In this document: positions 56,013 through 64,000 of the stretch, piece by piece
Position numbering within the stretch: position 1 is the first letter of the stretch
Layout of the letters: each line of letters starts with the position of its first letter
NCBI RefSeq assembly: GCF_018598185.1
Contig: NZ_JAHESC010000026.1
Span: 49,982-113,981 of the forward strand
Source of the DNA: Dawidia soli
Lineage (GTDB): Bacteria > Bacteroidota > Bacteroidia > Cytophagales > Cyclobacteriaceae
Length of the DNA stretch: 64,000 bases
Direction of reading: 5' to 3'
Made by a program: the position numbers and the translations under genes
Notes under the pieces: model-generated
Seen by the model: the letters and a program-made list of their open reading frames with translations, nothing else
Database searches by the model: none
What the model was told of the DNA's origin: nothing

Positions 56013-56723
56013 ATGGAGAAATTGTCGAAGGATTGGCTGACGCAGGGACTGATCGATTTTGAGTACAAGAAGTATATGTTGCTGGCCTACCTGCAGGCCG
56101 TAAAGAGTTCATTTGACCGCGTGGAGCTTTACCCCTTTATGGCGGACCTGGTCTTTCACTACCGCAACCTGATGGCGGTCAAGGAAAACAAGACATTGAT
56201 CCGCGAATCGTTCCCCAAGGAGATCTCCCTGGAGGAGTTTAAAAAACTGGAGCTCAGCTACCGCGAAATGATCGAGGACGATGCGGTGATGCAGGAGCTG
56301 GAATCGATCATCGACTTTGCGTTGCCACAGATCCGCAGCTCGTTGCAGGAAGGGTCGGTCATCTATGAGTACGTCGAGTCGCAATGTGAGATCTCCCCCA
56401 TCGGCGTCACCCCCCTGTATGCACGGGAAGGGTATCTGTTTGTCACGCTGCCCCCGGAAAAGGAGACCGCTATATACCGGTACCAGGTCAGCATCTTTGA
56501 GGACAGCCAGGAGCAGCTGCGGGGCCTGAACACCGAATTTATCGAGCGCGTCGAGAAAAAGCCGTTACACACCTACGAGCGTATGAAACTGGACCTGATC
56601 CGGCAGTATTCGGACATGCCCAATCCCGCCACCTACCTGATCCTGTCCAAGTCGCGCTTTCCGTTCTACGAGACATTTATGCCGGTCGCTAAGCGCCTGT
56701 TCGTCAAACATATATCAAAATAA
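56013..56723 (+). CDS. Conserved-looking hypothetical protein (236 aa)
   Basis: Not recognised by function. The protein is soluble and acidic, with a helical first half (WLTQGLIDFEYKKYMLLAYLQAVKSSF, SLEEFKKLELSYREMIEDDAVMQELESII) and a beta-rich second half (EGYLFVTLPPEKETAIYRYQVSIF), ending FYETFMPVAKRLFVKHI. It has full codon structure and no frame breaks, so it is a real gene. It lies directly before the putative groES promoter region. No signal peptide and no catalytic motif. Confidence 0.75.
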   Translation: MEKLSKDWLTQGLIDFEYKKYMLLAYLQAVKSSFDRVELYPFMADLVFHYRNLMAVKENKTLIRESFPKEISLEEFKKLELSYREMIEDDAVMQELESIIDFALPQIRSSLQEGSVIYEYVESQCEISPIGVTPLYAREGYLFVTLPPEKETAIYRYQVSIFEDSQEQLRGLNTEFIERVEKKPLHTYERMKLDLIRQYSDMPNPATYLILSKSRFPFYETFMPVAKRLFVKHISK

Positions 56724-56752
56724 CAAACGGTATCCTGCCGCGTGGCACGAGG

Positions 56753-56776
56753 GTCTGTCAGTATGCGCTGACAGAC
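56753..56776. promoter_or_regulatory. Inverted repeat, possible enhancer-type site for groESL
   Basis: GTCTGTCAG (56753-56761) and CTGACAGAC (56768-56776) are perfect 9-bp arms around TATGCG. No T-run follows, so it is not a terminator for the upstream gene. It lies about 92 nt before the sigma-54-like site. Confidence 0.45.
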
Positions 56777-56867
56777 TCTGCCACTTTGCCAGCCACGGTC
56801 GCGAGAATCGCCTCTAAAAGCTGTCGCGAATAGAAAAATTGTCCGTAATTCGCATCTTCTTACGCGG

Positions 56868-56883
56868 TGGCACAATAGGTGCT
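56868..56883 (+). promoter_or_regulatory. Sigma-54-like -24/-12 promoter candidate for groESL
   Basis: TGGCACAATAGGTGCT has GG and GC exactly 10 nt apart and the TGGCAC half intact, as in the sigma-54 consensus TGGCAC-N5-TTGC. The second half is one base weaker (GTGC). The ATG of groES is 46 nt downstream, so the leader would be about 35 nt. No CIRCE element and no TAnnTTTG box is seen in this gap. Confidence 0.45.
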
Positions 56884-56929
56884 GAGCGGAGGATGTTGAA
56901 TTGTTAAACCTTAAAAAATCGATTCGTAT

Positions 56930-57208
56930 ATGTCAAAAATCAACTTCAAACCAAACGAGGACCGGGTGTTAGTTGAACCCGCTGAAGCTGAGACCAAAAC
57001 AGCATCAGGTATTATCATTCCTGATACAGCAAAGGAAAAACCCCAGAAGGGTAAAGTTGTGGCCATTGGCGAAGGTCTGAAAGACAAGCCTGTTACGGTA
57101 AAAGTTGGCGACAATATTCTGTATGGCAAATATGCCGGCACAGAAATCAACATTGATGGCAAGGAATACCTCATCATGCGCAACTCTGACATTTTCGGAA
57201 CCATTTAA
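56930..57208 (+). CDS. groES: Co-chaperonin GroES
   Basis: 92 residues, full length. [44 protein letters not shown] is the GroES N-half with the mobile loop ([11 protein letters not shown]). [30 protein letters not shown] forms the second half. The heptamer caps GroEL. It lies 24 nt before groEL, in the usual operon. Confidence 0.98.
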   Translation: MSKINFKPNEDRVLVEPAEAETKTASGIIIPDTAKEKPQKGKVVAIGEGLKDKPVTVKVGDNILYGKYAGTEINIDGKEYLIMRNSDIFGTI

Positions 57209-58873
<1,665 letters not shown>

Positions 58874-58897
58874 TCCAACCATCATTATACACCGTTG

Positions 58898-58929
58898 AAA
58901 AAGGCTTCTCCCCCGGGGGAAGCCTTTTT
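58898..58929. terminator. Rho-independent terminator after groEL
   Basis: AAAAAGGCTTC-TCCCC pairs with CGGGGGAAGCCTTTTT around a tight turn, 25 nt after the groEL stop, ending in TTTTTC. Confidence 0.9.
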
Positions 58930-58946
58930 CTTTTACCCTTACCCAC

Positions 58947-58954
58947 TATCTTTG
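58947..58954 (+). promoter_or_regulatory. Promoter -7 element (TATCTTTG) for the LTA-synthase-like gene
   Basis: TATCTTTG matches TAnnTTTG exactly, 16 nt before the ATG at 58971 and just past the groEL terminator. No TTTG is visible at -33. Confidence 0.6.
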
Positions 58955-58970
58955 CGGGCAATTATCGGCT

Positions 58971-60800
58971 ATGCGCGAACGTCTTCGAATCTTCCTGCTG
59001 CTCATGCTCTTCTGGCTGAGCTATATGATCTTTATCCGCGGCCTTTTCCTGGTGTACAACCACGACCTTTCGGCGCAGCTCACCGCGGTGGACATGGTAC
59101 AGACCATGACCCACGGCATCCGCATGGACGCCAGCATGGTGGGCTACGTTCTGGCCCTGGCCGGGCTGCTGCTCATGGTTTCTTCCTTTGCCGCCGGGCG
59201 CTGGCTGCACCGTACCCTGCGGGTGATCACCTTTTCCTTGCTGACGCTGTTCGGGCTGGTCGTCATGGTCGACCTGGAGCTATACCGCCACTGGGGCTTC
59301 CGCCTCAATACCACACCGTTCTTTTACATCGGCTCGGGCGCCCTGGGCAGCGTATCGCCCGGCGTAGTCGTCGGGCTGATCACGATCTTTTTCACCGTGA
59401 CCGTATTGTATGCCTGGCTGTATAACCGCCTGGTGTCGCCCTATACTTCTACCCTGCTGACCAAAAGCACCTGGGGCACGGCGTGTGTGATGCTGGCGGT
59501 GGCAGGCCTCATGTTCTTCCCCATACGCGGCAGCGTGTCGGTGGCCCCGATGAACACGGGCTTTGTGTTCTTTCACAAGTCGAAGGCATACGCCAATCAC
59601 ACCGCCATCAACGTGATCTGGAATTTTCTGAACAGCGTGCGCAAGGGCGCCAATGTTCGGTACCCCGAAAACTTCGTCAACGCAGCCGATGCCGAAGCGC
59701 AGTTCGCCGCCCTCTACCCCGCCAACGACTCCACCCGGCACCTGTTCAGGACGGCCCGCCCCAACATCATTTTCATCATCATCGAGAGCTTTACCGCCGA
59801 TGTGATCGAGCCCCTGGGCGGCCTTCCCGACATCGCGCCCAACCTCAACAAGCTGTGCAAAGAAGGGATCCTGTTCGACAACTTCTACGCCAGCGGCGAC
59901 CGGACAGACAAAGGGTTGGTCAGCATTCTGAGCGCCTACCCCGCCCAGCCCCAGACCTCGATCATCAAGTTCCCCGCCAAGACGCAACGCCTGCCCCACC
60001 TGAACCAGGCGCTCCGGAAGCTGGGCTATAAAAGCTCGTTCGTCTATGGCGGCGACGTAGACTTTGCCAACTTCCGCTCATACCTGACCACCAGCGGTTT
60101 TGAGCACATCACCAGCGTGAAAGACTTTCCGGTAGAGCTGGACGCCTCCAAGTGGGGCGTGCACGATCACTTCATGTTTGCCCAGGCCCTGCACGAACTG
60201 GACACTACCCGCAGCCCGTTCTTTAAGGTCATCCTCACGCTCAGCAGCCACGAGCCCTTTGATGTACCCATGGAACCTTTTATTACCGGGCAGGACGAAG
60301 AGTCGCTCTTCCTGAACTCGTGTCACTATACCGACAAAAGCATCGGTAATTTTATCGAGCTTTGTAAGAAGCAACCCTGGTGGGATAATACCATCGTGGT
60401 CATGACCGCCGACCACGGTCACCGAAGCCCGGGCAACAAAGAGCTCAAAGACAAACGGCGGTTCAAAACACCGCTGCTGATCATGGGCGGCGCCGTACGC
60501 CAGGATACCGTCATTCATACCCTGGCGGGGCAAACCGATATTGCCAACACCTTGCTGGCACAGCTGGATAAACCGTTGCCGGAGTTCCGCTTCAGCAAAG
60601 ACATCCTGGGCAACAATACCGTGCCGTTTGCAGCGTATTTCTTTAACGATGGCTTTGGCTTTCTCCTGCCCAACGACAAACACATGGTGTACGACAATAC
60701 CGGCAAGCAATTCCTGGAAAAAGTAAACAGCACCGAAGAAGACGTAGCATTGGGCAAAGCCTACCAGCAGGTACTCTATAGCGACTATAATAAACGTTAA
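58971..60800 (+). CDS. LTA synthase-like sulfatase-family membrane enzyme
   Basis: 609 residues. Five or so membrane segments in the first ~215 residues (IFLLLMLFWLSYMIFIRGLFL, GYVLALAGLLLMVSSFA, VITFSLLTLFGLVVMV, GVVVGLITIFFTVTVLYAW, TACVMLAVAGLMFFPI), then an extracytoplasmic alkaline-phosphatase-fold domain. IIIESFTADVIEP (E272) and SGDRTDKGLVS (T312 as likely nucleophile) are in the LtaS metal-site spacing, and LSSHEPF and MTADHGHRSPG give the metal His/Asp. Gram-negative members transfer phosphoglycerol or phosphoethanolamine to envelope glycans; the real substrate here is unknown. Next gene starts 4 nt later. Confidence 0.9.
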   Translation: MRERLRIFLLLMLFWLSYMIFIRGLFLVYNHDLSAQLTAVDMVQTMTHGIRMDASMVGYVLALAGLLLMVSSFAAGRWLHRTLRVITFSLLTLFGLVVMVDLELYRHWGFRLNTTPFFYIGSGALGSVSPGVVVGLITIFFTVTVLYAWLYNRLVSPYTSTLLTKSTWGTACVMLAVAGLMFFPIRGSVSVAPMNTGFVFFHKSKAYANHTAINVIWNFLNSVRKGANVRYPENFVNAADAEAQFAALYPANDSTRHLFRTARPNIIFIIIESFTADVIEPLGGLPDIAPNLNKLCKEGILFDNFYASGDRTDKGLVSILSAYPAQPQTSIIKFPAKTQRLPHLNQALRKLGYKSSFVYGGDVDFANFRSYLTTSGFEHITSVKDFPVELDASKWGVHDHFMFAQALHELDTTRSPFFKVILTLSSHEPFDVPMEPFITGQDEESLFLNSCHYTDKSIGNFIELCKKQPWWDNTIVVMTADHGHRSPGNKELKDKRRFKTPLLIMGGAVRQDTVIHTLAGQTDIANTLLAQLDKPLPEFRFSKDILGNNTVPFAAYFFNDGFGFLLPNDKHMVYDNTGKQFLEKVNSTEEDVALGKAYQQVLYSDYNKR

Positions 60801-60804
60801 GCCT

Positions 60805-61536
60805 ATGAAAAGATATATTACGCTGGCGCTGATGACACTGGCCGCCGTGACCACCCAGGCACAGGAGTTTGGCCTTTCGTTTTCGTACTTCATACCCAAG
60901 AACGGCTACTTCTCCACGCCGATCAGCCCGTTTTCGATCCGCGGGCTAGGCTTTGACTTTAACCGGTACCTGGCGTTGGAAGCCGGCGCTTCGCTTTATC
61001 GCATGTCGGGCTTGAACATGAAAGACCTGCCGTTTGAAAGCAAGGACCCGCTCGTGGGACCGAACTTTACGATCTTCGTTCCGGTCGAGCTGGTGATCCA
61101 GTTTCACGGCCAGAAGGCCGATTTCGATATCAAAGGCGGTGCCTTTGGTTTTCACGGCTTCAGCCAGCGCATCAACTACGGTAACTTCGACCGCGCGCTG
61201 CGCAAGGCCGAAGGCTGGGAAGTGGTCAACAGCGACTTTACGTTCAAGAACAAACCCGGCTGGGGTTATCACGGGGGCGCCGAGCTGACGCTTTATGTTA
61301 CCAACGACGTCGGCGTTTCGCTGGAGGCCAACTACCTGGTGGGCGAATCCAGGTTCCCCTTGAAAGGAAGCTATACCGGCGGAAATACCACGCTGGAAAC
61401 CCGCACGGTAGAATATGCCGACGCCAAGATCGACTTTACCGGCTGGGAGTTCTCCGTCGGGTTGATCTTCAGCTCCGGCAACAGCGGCCCCTCGGCTCCG
61501 AAGAAAGCCATGAAGCGCAAACGCCGCCGTCGCTGA
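60805..61536 (+). CDS. Outer-membrane beta-barrel protein
   Basis: 243 residues with a signal peptide (TLALMTLAAVTTQAQ). Repeated aromatic/glycine strands (FGLSFSYFIPKNGYF, LALEAGASLYRM, ELTLYVTNDVGVSLEANYLVG, WEFSVGLIFSSG) indicate a small barrel of 8-10 strands. The very basic tail (KKAMKRKRRRR) is unusual for a barrel and may face the periplasm or bind nucleic acid or peptidoglycan. It follows the LTA-synthase-like gene by 4 nt, so they form one unit. Ends 3 nt before the convergent capA-like gene. Confidence 0.8.
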   Translation: MKRYITLALMTLAAVTTQAQEFGLSFSYFIPKNGYFSTPISPFSIRGLGFDFNRYLALEAGASLYRMSGLNMKDLPFESKDPLVGPNFTIFVPVELVIQFHGQKADFDIKGGAFGFHGFSQRINYGNFDRALRKAEGWEVVNSDFTFKNKPGWGYHGGAELTLYVTNDVGVSLEANYLVGESRFPLKGSYTGGNTTLETRTVEYADAKIDFTGWEFSVGLIFSSGNSGPSAPKKAMKRKRRRR

Positions 61537-61539
61537 TCG

Positions 61540-62706
61540 CTACGGCTCTTTCTTATCCTGCGTATCGTCCAGCATCGGCACATCGTCGGGTCGGCGGGCC
61601 GGCGTCTGGGGGCGTTGTAAGATCTCGGGTACTCCTTTATTGTGCTTCTTATACAGTGCGCGCGAGTCGTCTACAAACGTCTTGAACGCAGCACGCGCCG
61701 TCGCATCTTTGGGCAGGTCGATCGAGTCGAGCTCCACTTCGGGAGCGGGCAAAATATAATAATCCCTGGAAGGAGCACGGTGCACCCACTCCAGGTAATA
61801 GGCAGCGCTGTCGATCATCGTGATCGCGCTGTCGGGTTTGTAGGCGATCTTCTCCAGCTCGATGTATGCCATGGCGCCACCGTCTGTGTAACGCTTGCGT
61901 TGTCCCGAAACAAAGTTTCCAAGCGAGTAGGCAACAAAGCGGTTCTCGGCTTTGCGCCATTCCATGGGTTGAATCACATGAGGATGTGCGCCGATGACCA
62001 GTTGTGCGCCATGTTTAAAACAGAATTCCGTCAGCCGTTTTTGCAACGCCGAGGGCAGGCTCTGATATTCTTCGCCCCAGTGCGTAAAGACGATGATGGC
62101 GTCGGGCTTCAGCGAACGTGCATGGATCAGATCTTTGCGCATAATGGCCGTGTCGAGACGGTTCACGATGTTGGGTTTATATACCGGCAGTCCGTTGGTG
62201 CCATAGGTATAGTTCAATACCGCCAGCTTAAATCCTTTTCTTTCCAGGATCATCGGGTGCTCGTTCATACGGCTGACCGTATCGACAAACGTGCCGGTGT
62301 GGGGCATCTGCAGGCTGTCGAGCATCATGACCGTGCGCTCCAGGCCTTTCCGGCCGCGGTCAACGCAGTGGTTATTGGCCGTCACGAGGGCATCGAAGCC
62401 GACGTCTTGCAGCGTCCGGGCCAGCGCGTCGGGCGAACTGAACTGCGGGTAGCCTTTGTAGGGCGGGCCGGCAAGCGTAACCTCCAGGTTGCCGATCGCC
62501 AGGTCGGCCGACTCGATATAGGGCTTGATGAACTGAAAACAGGCTGTATAGTCGTACTTCTTCGTGGCCGGATCATACGCCGCGGCGATCTGGGAGTCGT
62601 GTCCCATCACGTCGCCGACAAACAATAGCGACAGGCGGGTGGTATCCTGGGCGAAGGCCTGCAGCGTACACGCCATGAAGCAACCTAGCAGTAATTTTTT
62701 TATCAT
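61540..62706 (-). CDS. CapA-family (PGA_cap) metallophosphatase-fold protein
   Basis: 388 residues with a signal peptide (LLLGCFMACTLQAFAQ). The CapA/PGA_cap motifs are in order: FVGDVMGHDSQ, IGNLEVTLAGPPYKGYPQF, VTANNHCVDRGRKGLE, IIVFTHWGEEYQSLP and IGAHPHVIQPMEW. The set fits a metal-dependent calcineurin-like fold. In Bacillus the relative CapA works in poly-gamma-glutamate capsule export, but the other cap genes are absent here, so the role is open. A Pro/Asp/Lys-rich tail follows. It lies 14 nt after pdeM on the same strand. Confidence 0.9.
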   Translation of the reverse strand: MIKKLLLGCFMACTLQAFAQDTTRLSLLFVGDVMGHDSQIAAAYDPATKKYDYTACFQFIKPYIESADLAIGNLEVTLAGPPYKGYPQFSSPDALARTLQDVGFDALVTANNHCVDRGRKGLERTVMMLDSLQMPHTGTFVDTVSRMNEHPMILERKGFKLAVLNYTYGTNGLPVYKPNIVNRLDTAIMRKDLIHARSLKPDAIIVFTHWGEEYQSLPSALQKRLTEFCFKHGAQLVIGAHPHVIQPMEWRKAENRFVAYSLGNFVSGQRKRYTDGGAMAYIELEKIAYKPDSAITMIDSAAYYLEWVHRAPSRDYYILPAPEVELDSIDLPKDATARAAFKTFVDDSRALYKKHNKGVPEILQRPQTPARRPDDVPMLDDTQDKKEP

Positions 62707-62720
62707 AGTCGTTTAAGGGG

Positions 62721-63356
62721 TCAGAGCTCGAGCACTTTATCTTCAAGTATAGCAAAAACTTTCGCTTCTTTCCGGGGCGTGATGCGCGCCAACCCGGTAA
62801 ACATACCGAATGCGGGGAGTAAGCCCTGGTTTTTTCCGAAGTAAAAACACGGCAGCATCAGCGACTGCCGGCCTTTTCCGCGCAGGCACACACCGGGGTG
62901 GATGTGGCCGGCCAGGTTATAGTGGCCTTCTTCGATCTCCTCCTGCGGGTGATGCGTCAGTACCAGGGGGCCGATCTGCAACCGGTCGTGTACCTGTATG
63001 CCCTTGCGTTCGTATTGGCGCTCGCTCAGAATGTCGTGGTTGCCCAATACCAGCTCGAACGAAATGGCCCGGAAGTGGCTCACCAGTTCGCCAAACACTT
63101 CCCACTCGGTATTATAATGGCTGTGAAAAAGGTCGCCCAAACAGATCACCCGGCGCGGACGGGTGGCATGCAGCAGGTCGACGATGATCTCCAGGTTGTG
63201 ATCGTTCGCTTTGCTGGGCACGGCAATGCCATACCGGCGAAAGTGGTTGACCTTGCCCAGGTGCAGATCGGCCAGCAGCAGCGTTTCCAGGCGCGGCCAA
63301 ACCATTGCCTTCTGTGGCAAAAGACGAAATTCCTCACCTGCAATGACAACCTCCAT
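62721..63356 (-). CDS. pdeM: Ligase-associated DNA-repair endonuclease PdeM
   Basis: 211 residues from the ATG at 63356. The frame is open to 63446, but the family starts with this beta-strand segment (MEVVIAGEEFRLLPQKAMVWPR), and a promoter-like TATCTTGG lies just upstream. Calcineurin-type motifs: LLLADLHLGKVNHFRR, VICLGDLFHSHYN, ELVLGNHD, LVLTHHPQEE and LAGHIHPGV. PdeM is usually encoded beside an ATP-dependent ligase and helicase of a repair set. Here it stands without them, next to a capA-like gene. Confidence 0.9.
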   Translation of the reverse strand: MEVVIAGEEFRLLPQKAMVWPRLETLLLADLHLGKVNHFRRYGIAVPSKANDHNLEIIVDLLHATRPRRVICLGDLFHSHYNTEWEVFGELVSHFRAISFELVLGNHDILSERQYERKGIQVHDRLQIGPLVLTHHPQEEIEEGHYNLAGHIHPGVCLRGKGRQSLMLPCFYFGKNQGLLPAFGMFTGLARITPRKEAKVFAILEDKVLEL

Positions 63357-63362
63357 GCGCCG

Positions 63363-63370
63363 CCAAGATA
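63363..63370 (-). promoter_or_regulatory. Promoter -7-like element (TATCTTGG) for pdeM
   Basis: One base off TAnnTTTG, 6 nt upstream of the ATG at 63356 on the minus strand. Weak on its own but it supports the shorter start. Confidence 0.35.
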
Positions 63371-63526
63371 GCACTTTGCCGACCGTATGGAAAACCCAGG
63401 ATTTTAGCCGTCCGGAGGCGTTGAAAAGAGTGTCTTTAACACTCAATTTTCCCTTTTCTTAACGACTCATAACTATTTGCTTGTCAGTGCCTTTAGAATA
63501 AAATAGGAGATTATTGATTAAAAAAG

Positions 63527-63544
63527 TTAACATAGTCGTAACAT
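63527..63544 (+). promoter_or_regulatory. Possible Pho-box direct repeat before the phosphate transporter
   Basis: TTAACAT-AGTC-GTAACAT are 7-nt near-identical words with an 11-nt period, the arrangement used by PhoB/PhoP regulators (for example TTAACA repeats in Bacillus). It lies 43 nt upstream of the PiT start. A TAGATTG word at 63564 could be the -7 element. Confidence 0.35.
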
Positions 63545-63587
63545 TGGGTGATTGAAATCGCCTTAGATTGCGCCCGAATTCATCTGT

Positions 63588-63869
63588 ATGTTCGAATTAG
63601 ACCTGTCTTATTCTATCCTCCTGGTCCTTTGCCTTGTTGCTGCCTGTGGTTTTGAGTTTGTAAATGGATTCCATGATACAGCCAATGCGGTTGCGACAGT
63701 GATTTACACGAACTCGCTAAAGCCCTGGGTAGCCGTGATCTGGTCGGGTTGCTGGAATTTCCTTGGAGTGTTATTTGGCGGTGTCGGCGTGGCCATGGGC
63801 ATCGTCAACCTCCTTCCGGTAGAATCGCTCATCGATCAAAATATTGCACATAGTATTTCCATGGTCATG
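63588..63869 (+). CDS. PiT-family phosphate transporter (partial, sequence fails at right end)
   Basis: The first ~93 residues read cleanly: the first membrane segment (YSILLVLCLVAACGFEFVNG) is directly followed by FHDTANAVATVIYTNSL, the N-terminal signature repeat of PiT transporters, and then WVAVIWSGCWNFLGVLFGGVGVAMG. PiT proteins carry phosphate with Na+ or H+ through the inner membrane. After SMVMG the sequence turns into runs of G and C that give no sensible protein, although the frame stays open by chance, so the true gene end is outside the reliable window. Confidence 0.85.
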
Positions 63870-64000
63870 GGGGGGGGCCCCGGGCCCGCCGTGGGGGGGC
63901 CGGGTAGCCGGTGCAAGGGCGGGGCCCGCGCCACCCCGGGCCCCCCCGCGCGGGGGCGGTCTGGGGGGGGGGGTGGGGGGTGGGGTTTTGAGGGGTGTCG
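63868..64000. other. Low-complexity G/C-rich end, probable sequencing or assembly error
   Basis: The final ~130 bases consist largely of G and C homopolymer runs (for example nine G in a row at the first break) and interrupt the PiT gene where the family continues with more membrane helices. Nothing here should be read as biology without checking. Confidence 0.85.

Noticed and set aside
56777..56929. CIRCE operator upstream of groES
   Set aside because: TTAGCACTC-N9-GAGTGCTAA is not present in the gap.

Overview
The window looks like a chromosomal stretch from a Bacteroidota bacterium, most likely of the Cytophagales (inference). The reasons are two PorP/SprF-family proteins, two very large secreted proteins with type-B type IX secretion (T9SS) C-terminal domains, lipoproteins with the acidic export signal after the lipid Cys, TAnnTTTG promoter elements, a DUF6913 gene, a PdeM nuclease and split metH and transketolase genes. 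No rRNA, tRNA, CRISPR array, transposase or prophage was seen. The right end carries about 130 bases of G/C homopolymer-rich sequence that looks like assembly or read error.

Layout. 0-2.6 kb: a two-gene methionine synthase on the minus strand behind a clear SAM-I (S-box) riboswitch. 2.6-3.5 kb: a Ppx/GppA phosphatase. 3.5-4.3 kb: an outer-membrane barrel. 4.5-17 kb: a gliding/adhesion cluster of PorP-SPOR fusion, 1106-aa adhesin, 2195-aa adhesin and PorP/SprF, closed by a strong bidirectional terminator. 17-21.8 kb (minus): ppk1, gyrB and a CoA-binding protein. 21.9-23.8 kb: M61 peptidase, then a cluster of dispersed palindromic repeats. 24.2-29.8 kb (minus): FAD oxidoreductase, MORN-repeat/barrel fusion and a group of small unknown genes. 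29.9-32.1 kb: divergent tryptophan 2,3-dioxygenase and glutaryl-CoA dehydrogenase genes around a palindrome. 32.2-37 kb: lipoproteins, a TerB-like protein, a CBS protein, a VWA protein and an orphan C-terminal transketolase half. 37.1-38.2 kb: short 11-nt-period repeats and a two-gene arsenic locus (arsR, arsN2). 38.3-42.7 kb: serine biosynthesis (phosphatase-SerA fusion and a SerC-like aminotransferase) flanking a voltage-gated-type K+ channel. 42.9-47.4 kb: M1 peptidase and a TonB-dependent-type receptor. 47.5-51.4 kb: ligA, DUF6913, dapA, GNAT. 51.5-55 kb: Bat-type VWA/TPR genes and a thiolase. 55.2-58.9 kb: surface lipoprotein, unknown gene, groES-groEL. 59-63.4 kb: LTA-synthase-like enzyme, barrel, CapA, PdeM. 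63.6 kb: start of a PiT phosphate transporter.

How the genes work together. Serine is made by the SerB-like/SerA fusion plus the SerC-like enzyme. Methionine synthesis is under SAM control. Ppk1 and Ppx make and break polyphosphate. PorP proteins alternate with T9SS substrates, as in SprF/SprB. The most unusual material is non-coding: a dispersed hairpin repeat family that sits just downstream of plus-strand genes in four places, and two separate arrays of 11-nt period. No complete new defence or mobile system could be supported.
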